From positions 62,001 through 126,000 of the forward strand of contig CAZGIF010000005.1 of the NCBI GenBank assembly GCA_964526045.1: a stretch of 64,000 bases of DNA. The letters are read 5' to 3'. This stretch comes from CAZGIF01 sp964526045 (lineage in GTDB: Bacteria; Patescibacteriota; Gracilibacteria; Absconditabacterales; Absconditicoccaceae). Numbering within the stretch: the stretch's first letter is position 1; each line of letters begins with the position of its first letter. The position numbers and the translations under genes are program-made. The notes under the pieces are model-generated. The model did no database searches and had not been told where the DNA came from. It saw only the letters and a list, made by a program, of their open reading frames with translations. Positions 22,202 to 33,952 of this stretch are shown one piece after another.

Positions 22202-22537
22202 ATGAAAGAATTAGTATCAACAATGACTACAAATGAAAATCAATTGACTTCTGATAGTTCACAATCAAAAAAAAACAATCTGACTAAGTCAAGTTTTAAA
22301 AAAATCAATGAAAGTCTGCAAACAATTCATCAAGAATTATCAAAGACTTCACTGTATAAAGATTGATGAACTCCAGTAGAGAATATGAAACAGTTATTAT
22401 ACTCGATCAATAAAATCTATACATTTTTGTACAATAGAAAAGCATCAAATCTTACTGTACAAGATGCACAAATATTTATTGACACATCAATACAAAAACT
22501 AACATCACTCCAAAGAATTATACATTCGTTACACTAA
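22202..22537 (+). CDS. Hypothetical protein between groES and groEL
   Basis: 111 residues, 27 bases after groES and 30 before groEL, same strand, so it is probably part of the operon. Low-complexity Ser/Lys/Asn-rich N terminus (to about 30), then two or three amphipathic helices (SFKKINESLQTIHQEL, MKQLLYSINKIYTFLY, DTSIQKLTSLQRIIHSL). No recognised domain and no signal peptide. A gene in this position is unusual for groESL operons. Confidence 0.65.
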
Positions 22538-22567
22538 GTATTTTTTATCACTTATGAAAATAACAAT

Positions 22568-24229
22568 ATGGCAAAGGTAATTAAATACCAAGACGAAGCG
22601 AGAAAAGCAATCTTTACTGGAATAGAAATGGTTGCAAAAGCTGTTATGGTAACTATGGGACCAAAATGAAAAAACGTATTATTAGAGAAAAGCTATGGAG
22701 CACCAACATTCACAAACGATGGAGTTACTGTAGCAAAAGAAATAGAACTAGAAGATAGATATCATAACGTTGGAGCATCTCTTGTCAAAGAAGCTGCAGA
22801 AAAAACAAATAAATTAGCATGAGATGGAACAACAACAACCACAGTACTTACATACGCTATGGCAAAAGAAGGACTTAAATTTATCCAGTCAGGTGTCAAT
22901 CCTTTTGCATTGAGCAATTGATTACACAAAGCAGTAGAAACAATTGTTGAGTTTCTAAAACAAAAAGCAACAGTCATAAAAGACAAAGAAGAAATCAAAC
23001 AAGTAGCTGCATTATCAGCTCAAGACGAAAAAGTTTGAGAACTTATTGCTGATGTTATGGATGAAGTCGGGAAAGATTGAGTTGTAACTGTAGAAGAATG
23101 AAAAACTATGTGATTAACCAAAGAAGTTGTTACAGGGATGCAATTTGATAACGGATACGGATCACCGTATTTTGTTACTGATGGGCAAAGAATGGAAGCA
23201 ACTATCGACAGACCATATATTTTGATTACAGACAAAAAAGTTTCTTCAATGAAAGATATTATTCAAGTTCTTGAAAGCGTTGCTGCAAGTTGAAAGAAAG
23301 ATTTTGTTATCATCGCTGATGATATTGATGGAGAAGCACTTGCTTCGCTCGTTCTCAACAAAATGAGAGGTATGCTGAACGTTCTTACAATCAAAGCTCC
23401 AGGTTTTGGAGATAGAAAAAAAGAAATGCTCAAAGATATAGCAGCTATTACGTGAGGAACTGTAATTACTGAAGAACTCGGACTCAAACTGGAAGAAGCA
23501 ACAATAGACATGCTTTGACAAGCAGAAAAAGTCGTATCTACAAAAGATAATACAACAATTATCTGATGAAAAGGAGAAAAAGAAGATATCGAAAGAAGAA
23601 TTCAAGAAATCAAAATCCAAATCGAAAACTCAAGTTCTGACTATGACAAAGAAAAATTACAAGAAAGACTTGCTAGATTATCAGGTTGAGTTGCTGTTAT
23701 CAAAGTATGAGCTGCAACAGAAATGGAAATGAAGAACAAAAAATACAAGATAGAAGATGCACTCAACGCAACCAGAGCTGCTGTTGAAGAAGGAATTGTA
23801 CCAGGAGGAGGAATTACACTTGTTAACCTTGTCAAAGAACTTGAAAAACTTTCATTGACAGATACAGATGAACAAATCGGAATTGACATTATCAAAGCTG
23901 CAATCCAATACCCAGTCAAGAAAATTGCTGATAATGCATGATACAAAGGAGACCGAGTTGTAGAAAAAATCAAAGAACAAAACGATTTTAACTTTGGATT
24001 TGACGCAAAAACAGGAGAATTCAAAGACATGATCAAACATGGAATCATCGACCCTGCCAAAGTTATTAGAGTTGCACTACAAAATGCAGTTTCTGCAGCT
24101 GCAATGTTTTTGACAACTGATGCAGTTATCGTCGAAGCTCCCAAAAAAGATGAATCTGACGCAGGTGCATGAGCTGGTGCAGGATGAATGTGAGGTATGG
24201 GATGAATGTGAGGTATGCCAATGATGTAG
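22568..24229 (+). CDS. groEL: Chaperonin GroEL
   Basis: 553 residues, full length. MGPKGKNVLLEKSYGAP, GDGTTTTTVL with the ATP-site Asp, PGGGITLV and the GYKGD...VVEKI segment are all present. The C-terminal tail is a GGM repeat ending PMM. Here glycines alternate between TGA and GGN codons: the GPKG glycine at 22667-22669 and half of the tail are TGA. A CGA in the NAGYKGD-x-VVEKI strand suits a hydrophobic Trp better than Arg. Confidence 0.97.
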
Positions 24230-24263
24230 AAAAATACACACAAAAAATAGTAAAAATCAATAT

Positions 24264-24294
24264 ATGCAAAAACCTGCCATACGGTAGGTTTTTC
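24264..24294 (+). terminator. Terminator after groEL
   Basis: AAAAACCTGCC, ATAC loop, GGTAGGTTTTT with one mismatch, then TCTTCTTTT. Confidence 0.8.
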
Positions 24295-24358
24295 TTCTTT
24301 TCAGGAATTAAATAGTGCTAGCTAAAATAAGTAGAATTACCACCAACATAGATGTTAA

Positions 24359-25342
24359 CTACTCAGATATTCTTAATAAAGTAAGGTTTGGTCAACCTGA
24401 TAAATTATCACTTAGATCTCTAGGAGATAATGTTCAATTAAAGCTTTGCCATGCTTTACTTTGAGCATTTCACTGTCAAAGAACATCAGTGGCTACGATT
24501 CTTTCAAAAAACTCATTTCACCATACGTCTTTCATGTTGATGATTGCGAGTTTTTCTTCTCTAGTTGCTCATTGTGGAAATTGTATTACGCAAGATTGTC
24601 AAGAAAACGTAGTAGCGATTCGTGTATTGGGTATATGGTCAACAACAATCGCATGATTGATAGCTCATCATCTTTTGACTGAAGGAAGTGTAAGAATATC
24701 TGCACTTTTAGTCACATATTGATTGTATAATTGTTGTGGAGTAATCTCACTAGTATGAGTCAAAACAAATTTTCATCATGTTATAATTACTATAGCTTTT
24801 CCGACAGCTTTACTTTTTAGTGGATCATTAGCAAAAACTGATCGACTAGTTGTATTTTGAAGATCTGAAGCAGTAAACGCTCACGTCTCCATTCAATTAT
24901 CAAAAGATATTCACGTCAGTGATCAATTAGGCTCATACATAGATGCAGCAGTCACCAAAGATGTTTTTTGTCATGAATCAGTATCATATTCTTTTATAGC
25001 ATTGATATCAATTGCTCAACCAGCATCAAATCGAGGTGAGCTCCTTTGTTGTGTCACATACATAGCCTTTGCATTATCAGACAAGAAGTTAATTCTTCAC
25101 ACGTTTTTTCAATTGACAAGCAAAGTATTGCACGTCAATCACGGAGTCGAATAAGCTTGTTCAATTGGTCCAATCACTCAATATGATTGCTGAACCTCAG
25201 CATTGTTTTTCTGAGAAAGATTTTCAACAGCATCCTGAGCTGTCTCGTCAACAACTGATGTAGTATGTGGGGGAAACAATCAAGGTGCTAATGTATGTAG
25301 AGCTAAGGTCGTAGCTGTGACTAGATTATGTATATGTGGCAT
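24359..25342 (-). CDS. Hypothetical protein, possibly exported
   Basis: 327 residues. A mildly hydrophobic N terminus (about 4-22) may be a signal, but it is weak. No family is certain; a SMYEPNGSLTGISFDNG stretch followed by IVIITGGKFVL recalls phosphodiester-glycosidase-like proteins, too weakly to call. Many glycines are TGA. It starts 27 bases after the stop of the clan CD peptidase-like lipoprotein gene, so the two are likely one operon. Confidence 0.55.
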
Positions 25343-25368
25343 AATTATTGGTAATATAAATATAAAGA

Positions 25369-28344
25369 TTATCAATTCGTTTCAAGTACTGTTGGTTTTT
25401 CAGGCACATCTGCAATTCTAATAGTTTTTCAATCTTTATCTTTGTAGTACGTCGGAGTTAATGTATGATTATAATTTAACAATCTCCATACAATATAATC
25501 ATGATACGATACTATTCCGTCTCAGTCAATATCTGCATCTGGGTTTCAATGAATCGCGGGGTCGTACGTTTCTCAATCTTTGGGTGTAGGTTTTCAGACT
25601 CAAGCTTTTATAAAATAACTATCAGAAGAAGAATATCATAAATGATGTCAAGAATCTGTAAATATATTATCTACACTAGCATCAAAAAAATTATCACTCT
25701 TAGATCCGTTAGTACAACTTCATAAATCGACAATAATGTTTTTATTTTTATCAACTAAATTAAGTAACCTTTCGAAATCTTCTTTCATCCGCCAATTTGC
25801 ACTAACCCCTGTAAAAGAAGCTGTTCAATCAGATCATCAGTGAAGTCATAAATGAATAATTATATTTTTATCTGGATGTGTAGAAATATATTTCTCTATA
25901 GAAGAAATAATATAATCTGGAGAATAGGATCACTGACTAGAAGAATATTCTTTCATCGTTCAAAGTTCTTTTAATACACTTTTGGGATTATAGTTACTAA
26001 ATGCTCAGTTATGATCATCTATTTTACGGTTTGCTCTTATGAAAAATATAGTAGTATTACCTTTATCTCGTAGTAGTTTATCTAGTTGTCAAGTTCTAAG
26101 ATTCTTCTTTCATTTTTCTAGAAAGTCTTGAATAGTTGATTGATATATTTGAAGACACATTTCTAAGTTTTTTCATACTCGATATTCTTCTGAAAAAACA
26201 TTATGATTAGGATGCAATCTCTGTTGAGTAGCAATAATTCCTCAAATAATATTTAGATGATTATATTTATTAAAGTCTATTTTTATATCTCTAGATCATA
26301 CTTTTATGATTTTATCTTTCAGTCATACAAATAAGTTATTGATTTTGTTTTTTTGCGATGTAGAAAGAGTAATAGATAAGTCTTCATGTTCTTTTTTAAA
26401 ATCATTCTCATTAAAACGACTCTGCCAAAAACGGTAAAAAACTTCAATTGGATAGTTATCAAATATATAAGCTTGTAACTTTTCTTTTTTAATATTTTTT
26501 TCTAAAAAATAATTATATAACTCAAATATAGATCAGTGCTTTGCATATGTACGAATTAACCAATCCTCGTCTAAATCATAGTATTTTTCAATATTGGTTA
26601 AATGATCATATCAGTCCCCAGGATGTTCTTCAACTTTGTATTGATGATATTTTTCTATTCAACGTCTTGTTATATTTTCATCTACAGCATAACATTTTTC
26701 TGCATAATATAATAGCCTAGATGGATCATCATGTATAGCTTTTTGCATAACATCTAATGCAAATTGGTGATCAACCTCTGCTATTCAATCAATATATTCT
26801 AAAAGACCTCAGTAAAACTTAAATTTTTCAGAATTGGCAATAATTATTTGCTTAAAATATTCTTTATCTATTAGATCTTTGTTTTGAGTACAATATTCGA
26901 GCATAGCATAATAATTATTTTTACATGTTTCTTGGACTAGATTCTTTGCTGATTCTTGATCAACATGAGCATATTTATTAGCATGTTGCAAAATATATTC
27001 AGAAGATTGGTTAGCAAATATATTTTCTCGGAGTCATTTTGTATACTCTTTATCAATACCTGCAAATACCTCTGGGTAAGAAAAAAGTAATGAACTATCT
27101 TGTTTGTACACTATTGGAAGAATATTTTTTCACCACACTTCTTTTTCAAAAGAAGAAGAAAATTGCAAAACTAATGCTGGATTAGCACGACAAATACTTT
27201 GAATAATATTTTCTGCCCGTGGTTTATCAACAAATTTAGGTAAAACTTGCAGTACTTCCTTTGGAAAATTATTGGCTATTTCTAAAAGTACGTCTTTTGC
27301 ATCATCTTCGTTTAATGAGAATAGTATCTCAATATCTTGAAGCAAAAGATTAGCATCACTTTTTTTTATAATTTCATCAAAGAGTGATTTGATTCGCTCA
27401 CTGTCCTCTGGTAAAACAATAGATTTCTTGATACTTTTCAAGATGGTAATTATATCTTCTGTTTGACTATTTTTGGATGCACTATATATAAGGTCTTTGG
27501 CATGATCTTTATTTATATCAAAGTACACATCAGCATATTTCAAAAAACTTTCTGATTCTTTTTGTGCAAAAATAGTTAGCTCATTTTGTACATCTTCAGG
27601 ATAGTAAGCATATAATATATCACTATATTTCATAAACAGATGTCTATCTGAAGATTTTTTCAGCGAATAAAGTAATTTTAAATGGTCTTGACCAAGAAAA
27701 GAAAAAGCTCAATGAGGCTTTATCATCGATATTGTTCAAGTATTATTTAGTGGGTTTTTTATCTCAAACTTATATAACTCAGACAAGACATAATCTATAT
27801 CATACAAAAAGCGTTCTTTTGTTTCTTCATATTCATACCCAATAGCAGTATTCAATTCTTCATTTGTTACTTGTCATAGTATAGTCCATAGTTTTTCGTT
27901 TTTTTCTTTATCTTTTTGGGTCAATAATAGTTCTATTAAAGCTCTAGGTCTAGCCCTATCTTGATCGAATCTATAATTCTTACCAAACCGTTTTAGAAAA
28001 TCTTTTTTATCAATACCGTGCTTTTTATTATAAGCTTTTTCCAAAGAACTTCTTATATTCTGATAATCCTCATCATACTCTTTATATCACAAACCCTTTA
28101 AATTAGAATTTTGTAGATACAACTCCAAAAACACCTTCTCAACATATTCTGGATCAGAATAATCCAAAGTATCAGTTAACACCTCATTTTTGTTATGAAG
28201 AAAACTTAGCATCTCTGCTTTTTGAGCATGTCAGATCACCTCAACTTTAGTTGATTCAATATCTCATTTTTTACTTAATACTTCTTTATCAAAATTTCAA
28301 CCCGAAAATAACAATGAACCGGCAAGAAATAGTGTTTTTAACAT
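25369..28344 (-). CDS. Large lipoprotein with helical repeats, clan CD cysteine-peptidase-like domain and EF-hand/dockerin-like motif
   Basis: 991 residues. Lipobox LLFSGCN at the N terminus. Residues about 60-650 are repeating pairs of amphipathic helices (for example NEDDAKDVLLEIANNFPKEV), an alpha-solenoid. Then IIIHLGLHGGSDG supplies a His-Gly (His 835, codon 25840-25842) and IIVDLGSCTNGS a Ser-Cys (Cys 877, codon 25714-25716). This hydrophobic block-H-G then block-x-C order, 42 residues apart, is the dyad of caspases, gingipains and clostripain. DADIDGDGIVSYHDY near residue 940 is a calcium-binding 12-residue loop as in dockerins. Substrate unknown. Confidence 0.65.
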
Positions 28345-28391
28345 GACTTAATAATACTACAAATAAATATTTGTACTATTATAACCATAAA

Positions 28392-29174
28392 TTACTTTAT
28401 GTCAATATATATTGGACAATGATCAGATCCCATCACATGGGGCATATGTTGCATATCGGCTACGCGATTTTCCAAACCTTTACTTACTGCAAAGTAATCA
28501 ATTCTTCGTCAAACATTTCTTGGCCTTGCTCCTGCTCTATATGCTCGTCGAGTATAATGACCATCTCAGTCTGGTACAAACTTTCTAAATGTATCGATAT
28601 ATCAACTATCAAAAAATTCTCATATTCTCGCTCTTTCTATTGGCAAAAAACCAATGCTATTTTGATTTTCTTTGGGTCTAGCAAGATCATTTTCTGTATG
28701 AGCGATGTTAAAATCTCACCCAACAATAACATGCTGTCATTGAGACTGCAACATATCACAGTATTTTGTAAGCTCATCATAAAAAGCAAGTTTATAACTC
28801 AACATTTCGGTTCAGTCAGCCCTTGTTCACCCATTAGGAAAATAACAGTTTAACAAAGAAATATCCTCAAAATCAGTCTGTACTACTCTACCATCTTCAT
28901 GAAAACTCGAAGCATCAAAAGTAGCAATAGATTGTGTATGTGGAAGTCATTTTTTCCAAAAAGTAGCTGTTCAAGCATATCAGGGTCTAGTTCAAGCGTG
29001 TCGGACATACTCATATCCAGGCATCACAAGCGAAACATCACCAACACACTGGTGTTCAAAGGCTTTTACTTCTTGTAAACACAACACATCAGGATTTTCT
29101 GTAGCAACCCATTCTGCAAATCACTTTTTGAGTACAGCCCTTATACCATTCACATTCCAAGAAATAATTTTCAT
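28392..29174 (-). CDS. xthA: Exodeoxyribonuclease III (AP endonuclease)
   Basis: 260 residues. ISWNVNGIRA, CLQEVKA (metal-binding Glu), GDFNIAHT (catalytic Asp and Asn) and GSDHCPIYI (catalytic His) are all present. Four CGA codons fall on canonical Trp sites: 29001-29003, 28548-28550 and 28545-28547 (the YTWWxYR motif), and 28506-28508 (GWRIDY), the last right after a TGA glycine. This gene gives the clearest single case for CGA=Trp. It repairs abasic sites in DNA. Confidence 0.95.
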
Positions 29175-29231
29175 ATCAATATATTCAAAAAATAAATAAA
29201 CTGACTAGATTCATTGTCAGAAGAGAACATA

Positions 29232-30017
29232 CTATTCTGCGAGAGATTTTTTGTACGTTTTGTATTGTTCAAGTCTTTTTTGTAATAATGCATCTTCAGT
29301 TTTCGTAGCTCAAGACAATACAATACTATTTTGTTCTACAGATCACGACAACTTGCTAGATCATGTTTTTGAAGGTTGTGGCTGAGTGGGCGCATTTGGT
29401 TGGACAGGCTTGGGTGATTGATTAAGAGAAGTTCAAGATCCAGACGGAGATGGTTCTGTCGATCCAGTAAATCAAATAGTCGGTGTATCAGACGACTCAA
29501 CATCATCTATAGCATCAAAAAATCACGCAAAGTCTGAAAAAGGATCGTCTTCTGTATCTGTAGAGTCATCTTTTTTTCAGCCACTCATTCATGCTGTATT
29601 AGTATCGTTTAGTCACGACAACATTGCACCAGAATATGCTGATCAAGAAAAAACAGATCAAGATAAAGTAGATCAAGATAAAATAGATCATGATAATGCA
29701 ACTCATGAAAGAGAATTTCATTCTTGATCTCAAGTATTCAACGCTCACGTTGCAGTATTTTCGTCAAAATCGGTCAGTTTATTTATTTTTTCAAGTTCTT
29801 GTTCTAATAGTGATAACTCATTTTGCTTAATTTCATCATCATATAACAATAATGTCCACGTAGATGGTGAAGAAATATCTCATTTTTCCAAAAATGTGCT
29901 GGATCATTCTGATTGTAAATAATTTGCATACGCCACTATATCAAAGTCGTGTTTATACAAACCAAATCAAAAAACAGCAAGAACAAGTGCAAATAAAAAT
30001 CGTAAAATATATTTCAT
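29232..30017 (-). CDS. Exported protein with Ser-Gly pentapeptide repeats
   Basis: 261 residues. One N-terminal hydrophobic segment (about 4-22), then an acidic helical part. Next comes a run of about six pentads of the form S-x-L-S-G (SILSG, STLSG, SVFSG, SAYSG, AMLSG), an acidic patch, a Pro/Gln-rich linker and a basic end. The pentads come from 15-base units in which every repeat glycine but one is TGA (29600-29710). Such SG-rich linkers may be flexible or modification sites; no function is claimed. Confidence 0.65.
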
Positions 30018-30179
30018 AGAAACTATTGAAGAGAAAATAAACATAAAAAAATCCTATATATTTGCTTGTATGAGGCAAGAGCGATTTTCACTTTATGCAA
30101 CATATACTTGCAATTCTTTGTACTTTTTTTATTGTTAGTTACAAGGCGTTCTTTTGCAAAAACGCTCAAAATACTTTGA

Positions 30180-30251
30180 GTTCCTGTAGTTCAATGGATA
30201 GAATAGCTCCCTCCTAAGGAGTAGATGCAGGTTCGATCCCTGCCGGGGACA
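30180..30251 (+). tRNA. tRNA-Arg, anticodon CCT
   Basis: 72 bases, cloverleaf with acceptor GTTCCTG/CGGGGAC (two G-T pairs), D stem GTTC/GAAT, anticodon stem GCTCC/GGAGT with loop CTCCTAA, T stem GCAGG/CCTGC with loop TTCGATC. CCA not encoded. It reads AGG. A GTATG-TTCT-CATAC hairpin follows at about 30261. Confidence 0.93.
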
Positions 30252-30369
30252 AATCCTGGCGTATGTTCTCATACCCAGCATGACGCGACAGATAGAAAGG
30301 TCAAATGCTTATCAAACGGCTTTTTTATGTATGATCGTACCACACTTTTTTATTTATTTTATTAGGTTA

Positions 30370-30615
30370 ATGTCTACACTACAACGGTACCAAAGACATG
30401 AATGAGATACTGGTTCTCCAGAATTTCAAATTTGGGTCTTAGGTAGCAAAATTAAGATTTTGCAAGATCATCTGAAGGAAAACCACAAAGATTATCCTGC
30501 AAAAAGAGCTCTTCTCAAATTTGTACAAGAGAGAAGACAACATCTCAAGTACTTAAAAGCGAAAGCTTTGGAAAAGTATCTTGTAGTTTCAAAGAAAATC
30601 TGATTAAAAGTTTAG
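30370..30615 (+). CDS. rpsO: 30S ribosomal protein S15
   Basis: 81 residues. The core HEGDTGSPEFQI (TGA glycine at 30403-30405) and KFVQERRQHLKYLKAK are diagnostic. AGG lies five bases before the ATG. A CGG codon at residue 6 (30385-30387) is at a variable site and does not decide its meaning. S15 binds 16S rRNA helices 20-22 and often represses its own mRNA. Confidence 0.95.
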
Positions 30616-30664
30616 TGTCAATTATGTCCCCCTTTTTTTATATTCCTAACGTTTTATATTTTAA

Positions 30665-31885
30665 ATGGCAACACACGAAACCATTCAACTTCAGCCTATT
30701 AAAGAATGAAGAAAAGTAAGCTGAGTTGTAATCAAAAAAACAACAACATGAGTATTTGTTGATTGTGACGGATGATTATTTACATGAGTTATTCTACTAA
30801 AAGAAGTAAGAGATTTAGAAAGAAATAAAGTTGATCTTTCTGTTTGAAGTGAAATTGAAGCAGAGATCATTAATCCTGATATCAGACATGATCAAGGATA
30901 TTATATTATTTCTATCTCAAAACTACTGCAAGTAGATGTACGAAATAACCTTATTGCAAAAGCAGAATCTGGAGATATGATGAATGTTATACCTACAGAG
31001 GCAAATCTATGAGGATTACTTGTTGATATGCATGGTATCAAATGATTTATACCACTATCACAACTTGCACCTATCCACTACCCTAGAGTAGAAGATGGAG
31101 ATCAAGAAGTGATTTTTGATAAATTACTAGACCTGATTTGACAAGAATTTAGTGTAAAAATCATCAGTATTGATGAAGATGAGAAAAGAATTATTCTATC
31201 TGAAAGAGAAGCATTGAGAGAAGAAACAGAAAAAATCATGGCAGAAATCGATGTATGAAGTACATACGATTGAGTTGTGAGTGGAATCTCAAGCTATGGA
31301 TTATTTGTGACACTTGGGTGAAGTGTTGAATGACTTGTACATATTTCCGAAATTACATATGGACACGTAAACAACATTGAACGTCTTTGATATATCGGAG
31401 AGAAAAAACAAGTAAAAGTAATCTGACTCGAAAACGGTAAAATATCGCTTTCATGTAAACAACTAAAAAGAGATCCTCGACAAGCTATTTCAGATGAATT
31501 CAAAATCTGAGATACTATTGAAGGAGAAGTTGTTAGATTTGTACCTTATGGAGTATTCGTGAGAATGTATGACGACATCAATGGTTTGATCCACTTGAGC
31601 GAACTATCTGACAAAGGTATAGCTAATCCAGCTGAAGCAGTAAAACTATGACAAATTATCAAAGCAAAAGTAATATTGCTAGATATCAAACGTAGAAAGA
31701 TCTGACTAAGTATGAGAGCATTATATGAAAGTGAAGAAGAAGGAATCGCGAGAGAAAGAAGAAAACAACAACAACAAAGAAGATACCAACAAAGACCAAC
31801 AAACGAAAACACGAATGACACTCCATCACAAGAAACACAAGACTCTCCTGCCACAAAAGAAACAAAACAAGAAGATGCTGAATAA
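30665..31885 (+). CDS. rpsA: Ribosomal protein S1-like, four S1 domains
   Basis: 406 residues. Four OB-fold S1 motifs: about 15-85, 100-180, 195-265 (SSYGLFVTLGGSVEGLVHISE) and 280-350 (VPYGVFVRMYDDINGLIHLSE). The end is a Gln/Arg/Thr-rich low-complexity tail. After SLSCKQLK comes D-P-[CGA], the invariant DPW of S1 proteins (31478-31480), read as Trp. It should help mRNA bind the ribosome, which matters where Shine-Dalgarno sites are rare. Confidence 0.93.
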
Positions 31886-31902
31886 TTAGTATGCTATCTT
31901 AT

Positions 31903-31939
31903 AAAAATACCACTCTCTATCGAGAGTGGTATTTTTTTT
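31903..31939. terminator. Strong bidirectional terminator
   Basis: AAATACCACTCTC, TATC loop, GAGAGTGGTATTT then T-tract: 13-bp perfect stem between S1 and the convergent mscS. Confidence 0.95.
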
Positions 31940-31959
31940 GTAAAAAATATATATTTATG

Positions 31960-33021
31960 TTATTCTTTTTTATCTAGAACGATACGTTGTGTCGGATATG
32001 CAAATGATATTCATTCTTTTTCAAATGTACGGAATATTGCAAATTGGACCTTTTGATTCAACTCCAAGTATTCTTTATATGTAGATGTTTGTACATAATA
32101 AACAACTTCAAAGTTGAGACTAAACTCTCAAAACTTTTTGAATACAGCCCAATTAAATGTTGCTTCTTCAAATCAAGAAACAATATCTTCAACCAGCATA
32201 GGTATTTTTTCCAATGTATCAGCATGAATTTCATATGTTACTCACAAATTAAGTTCTGTTCTTCTTCTAAAAATATCAGAATAATTATTTATTCTCTCGT
32301 TCACGACAGCAGAATTTGGTATGATAAGCTGTTGTCATGCAAGAGTACGTATACGAGTTGATTTTAAAGAAACATCTGTAACTGTTCATTTATCTTTTCA
32401 CAAAACAACAAAGTCCCCTACCTTAAATGGCCTATCAAAAAATATTGTCAGTGAAGAGAAAATATCTCATAGCACATGTTGTAATGCAAATCAAACAGCG
32501 ATTCATCACACTCATAATCCAGCAATCAATGGAGTTACATCAACATCCAAACTAATGAGAATAAAGACAAACCCAATTATCCATAACAAGGTTTTGACAG
32601 AAAGGTCTATGATCGCCTCACTATTTTGATCAAAGGTTTCACCATCAGAGGATTCAGAAAAAACATTTTTGAGAGCATATGAGATAACTTTATTTGCAAT
32701 TTGTATCAACTGAATACCCCATACTATAGTAAATAGTATAAAAATCGTCTTGTCAGCCAAAGGTGGAAAATCAAGAACTTTTAGTGGGAAATAAATTGAC
32801 AGAACAGAATAGAAATATCTAGGAATATTATGTAAACATTCTAAAATAACGATACCAAAATTGTGATATCATTTGTGAATAATTGTACGAACATATCCTA
32901 TCACATACCTATGAAAAAAATACAGTATGGACCTCAATAGTATAAAAATCAACAAAGCGATCACGTACTGTTGTACATAATTTCACATAAATCTTGTCAT
33001 CAAAAATTCTTCAATCGTCAT
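31960..33021 (-). CDS. mscS: Small-conductance mechanosensitive channel MscS-like
   Basis: 353 residues. Several membrane segments, then the pore helix GLGVGGIAVGFALQHVLGD followed by FFDRPFKVGDFV and the cytoplasmic beta domain (VTDVSLKSTRIRTLAGQQLIIPNS). The pore glycines are mostly TGA. It releases solutes on hypo-osmotic shock. Last gene of the xseB-to-mscS minus-strand run. Confidence 0.92.
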
Positions 33022-33042
33022 ACCAAATACTTTTGTAATAAA

Positions 33043-33933
33043 TTAACGAGTGCGGTAAGCACCAGAGCGTACTATCAAGTATACTCAAAAACAGATAAAT
33101 AACAAAAAAAACCACTGGGATCTAGAGAAAAATCAAACAAACTCGTATTGTGAATCTTGTCTCACAAACTCTAGCATAAATCTAACAAAACTATATCACA
33201 CCAAAAATAAACCAGACAGCATTCATGCACGTCGAGACGGAGGGGTATTTGTAGACAACTTTAACGATTTTTTCTGTTGGTAAGCAAGCCAAAAAAACGA
33301 ACTGACCATTATCACGAGCAACAAAAATCACTCTGTTATGCTAGCGATAATGTTTGTATTTAGCCTCAGAGTTGTATCAACAAATGGATAGACATAAAAA
33401 ATTCACAACGAGGTTCGAAAATCAAGAAGATCATTTGATAATGTAGGAAACAACTCAACAACAGGTCTACCATACAATTCTTGATTAAGAAAATTTCACA
33501 ACCTTCATAACAAACTCCCAAACGGCAACACTACGACTGTCATATCAAAAAGCGTCAGTATATCTTTTTTGCTCAGTTTATGATACCAAAAGAATCAACA
33601 CAAAACAGTTACAACTCATACAATTCAGCCAATATATGACATTCCTCATTCATGGAACGCAAAGACTTTGAGTGGAAATTGGACATAATATGCAAAATCG
33701 TAGATAAGTACATGTCATAATCTTCATCACAACAAAACTCATACCATAATTCGCATAATCATATCATCACGATAACGATCCAAGATACGATGCACACGAG
33801 GTGCTGTCTTCATAAAAAATTTGGTGACCGCAAGCCAAGAAAAAAACAAATAGCCAGACAAAAAAGCACACATATAAAAAATACCATACCAATAGATTGG
33901 ATATCAAAAAAGAGAAAACGCAATAGGAGACAT
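33043..33933 (-). CDS. lgt: Prolipoprotein diacylglyceryl transferase
   Basis: 296 residues, multi-spanning. GVLLGGRLGHVLIYD, FHEGGMSYIGG and GRLGNFLNQELYGRP (with the catalytic Arg) are the Lgt signatures, followed by the C-terminal FVRFMLEFVRQD. It adds diacylglycerol to the lipobox Cys, so it should act on the lipoproteins at 7, 14 and 28 kb. No signal peptidase II was seen in the window. Confidence 0.95.
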
Positions 33934-33952
33934 CAAAAAAAGAAAAGTAAAA

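Noticed and set aside
23641..24243. 200-residue minus-strand frame
   Set aside because: Antisense to the 3' end of groEL; its His-Pro-Ile repeats are the mirror of the GGM tail.
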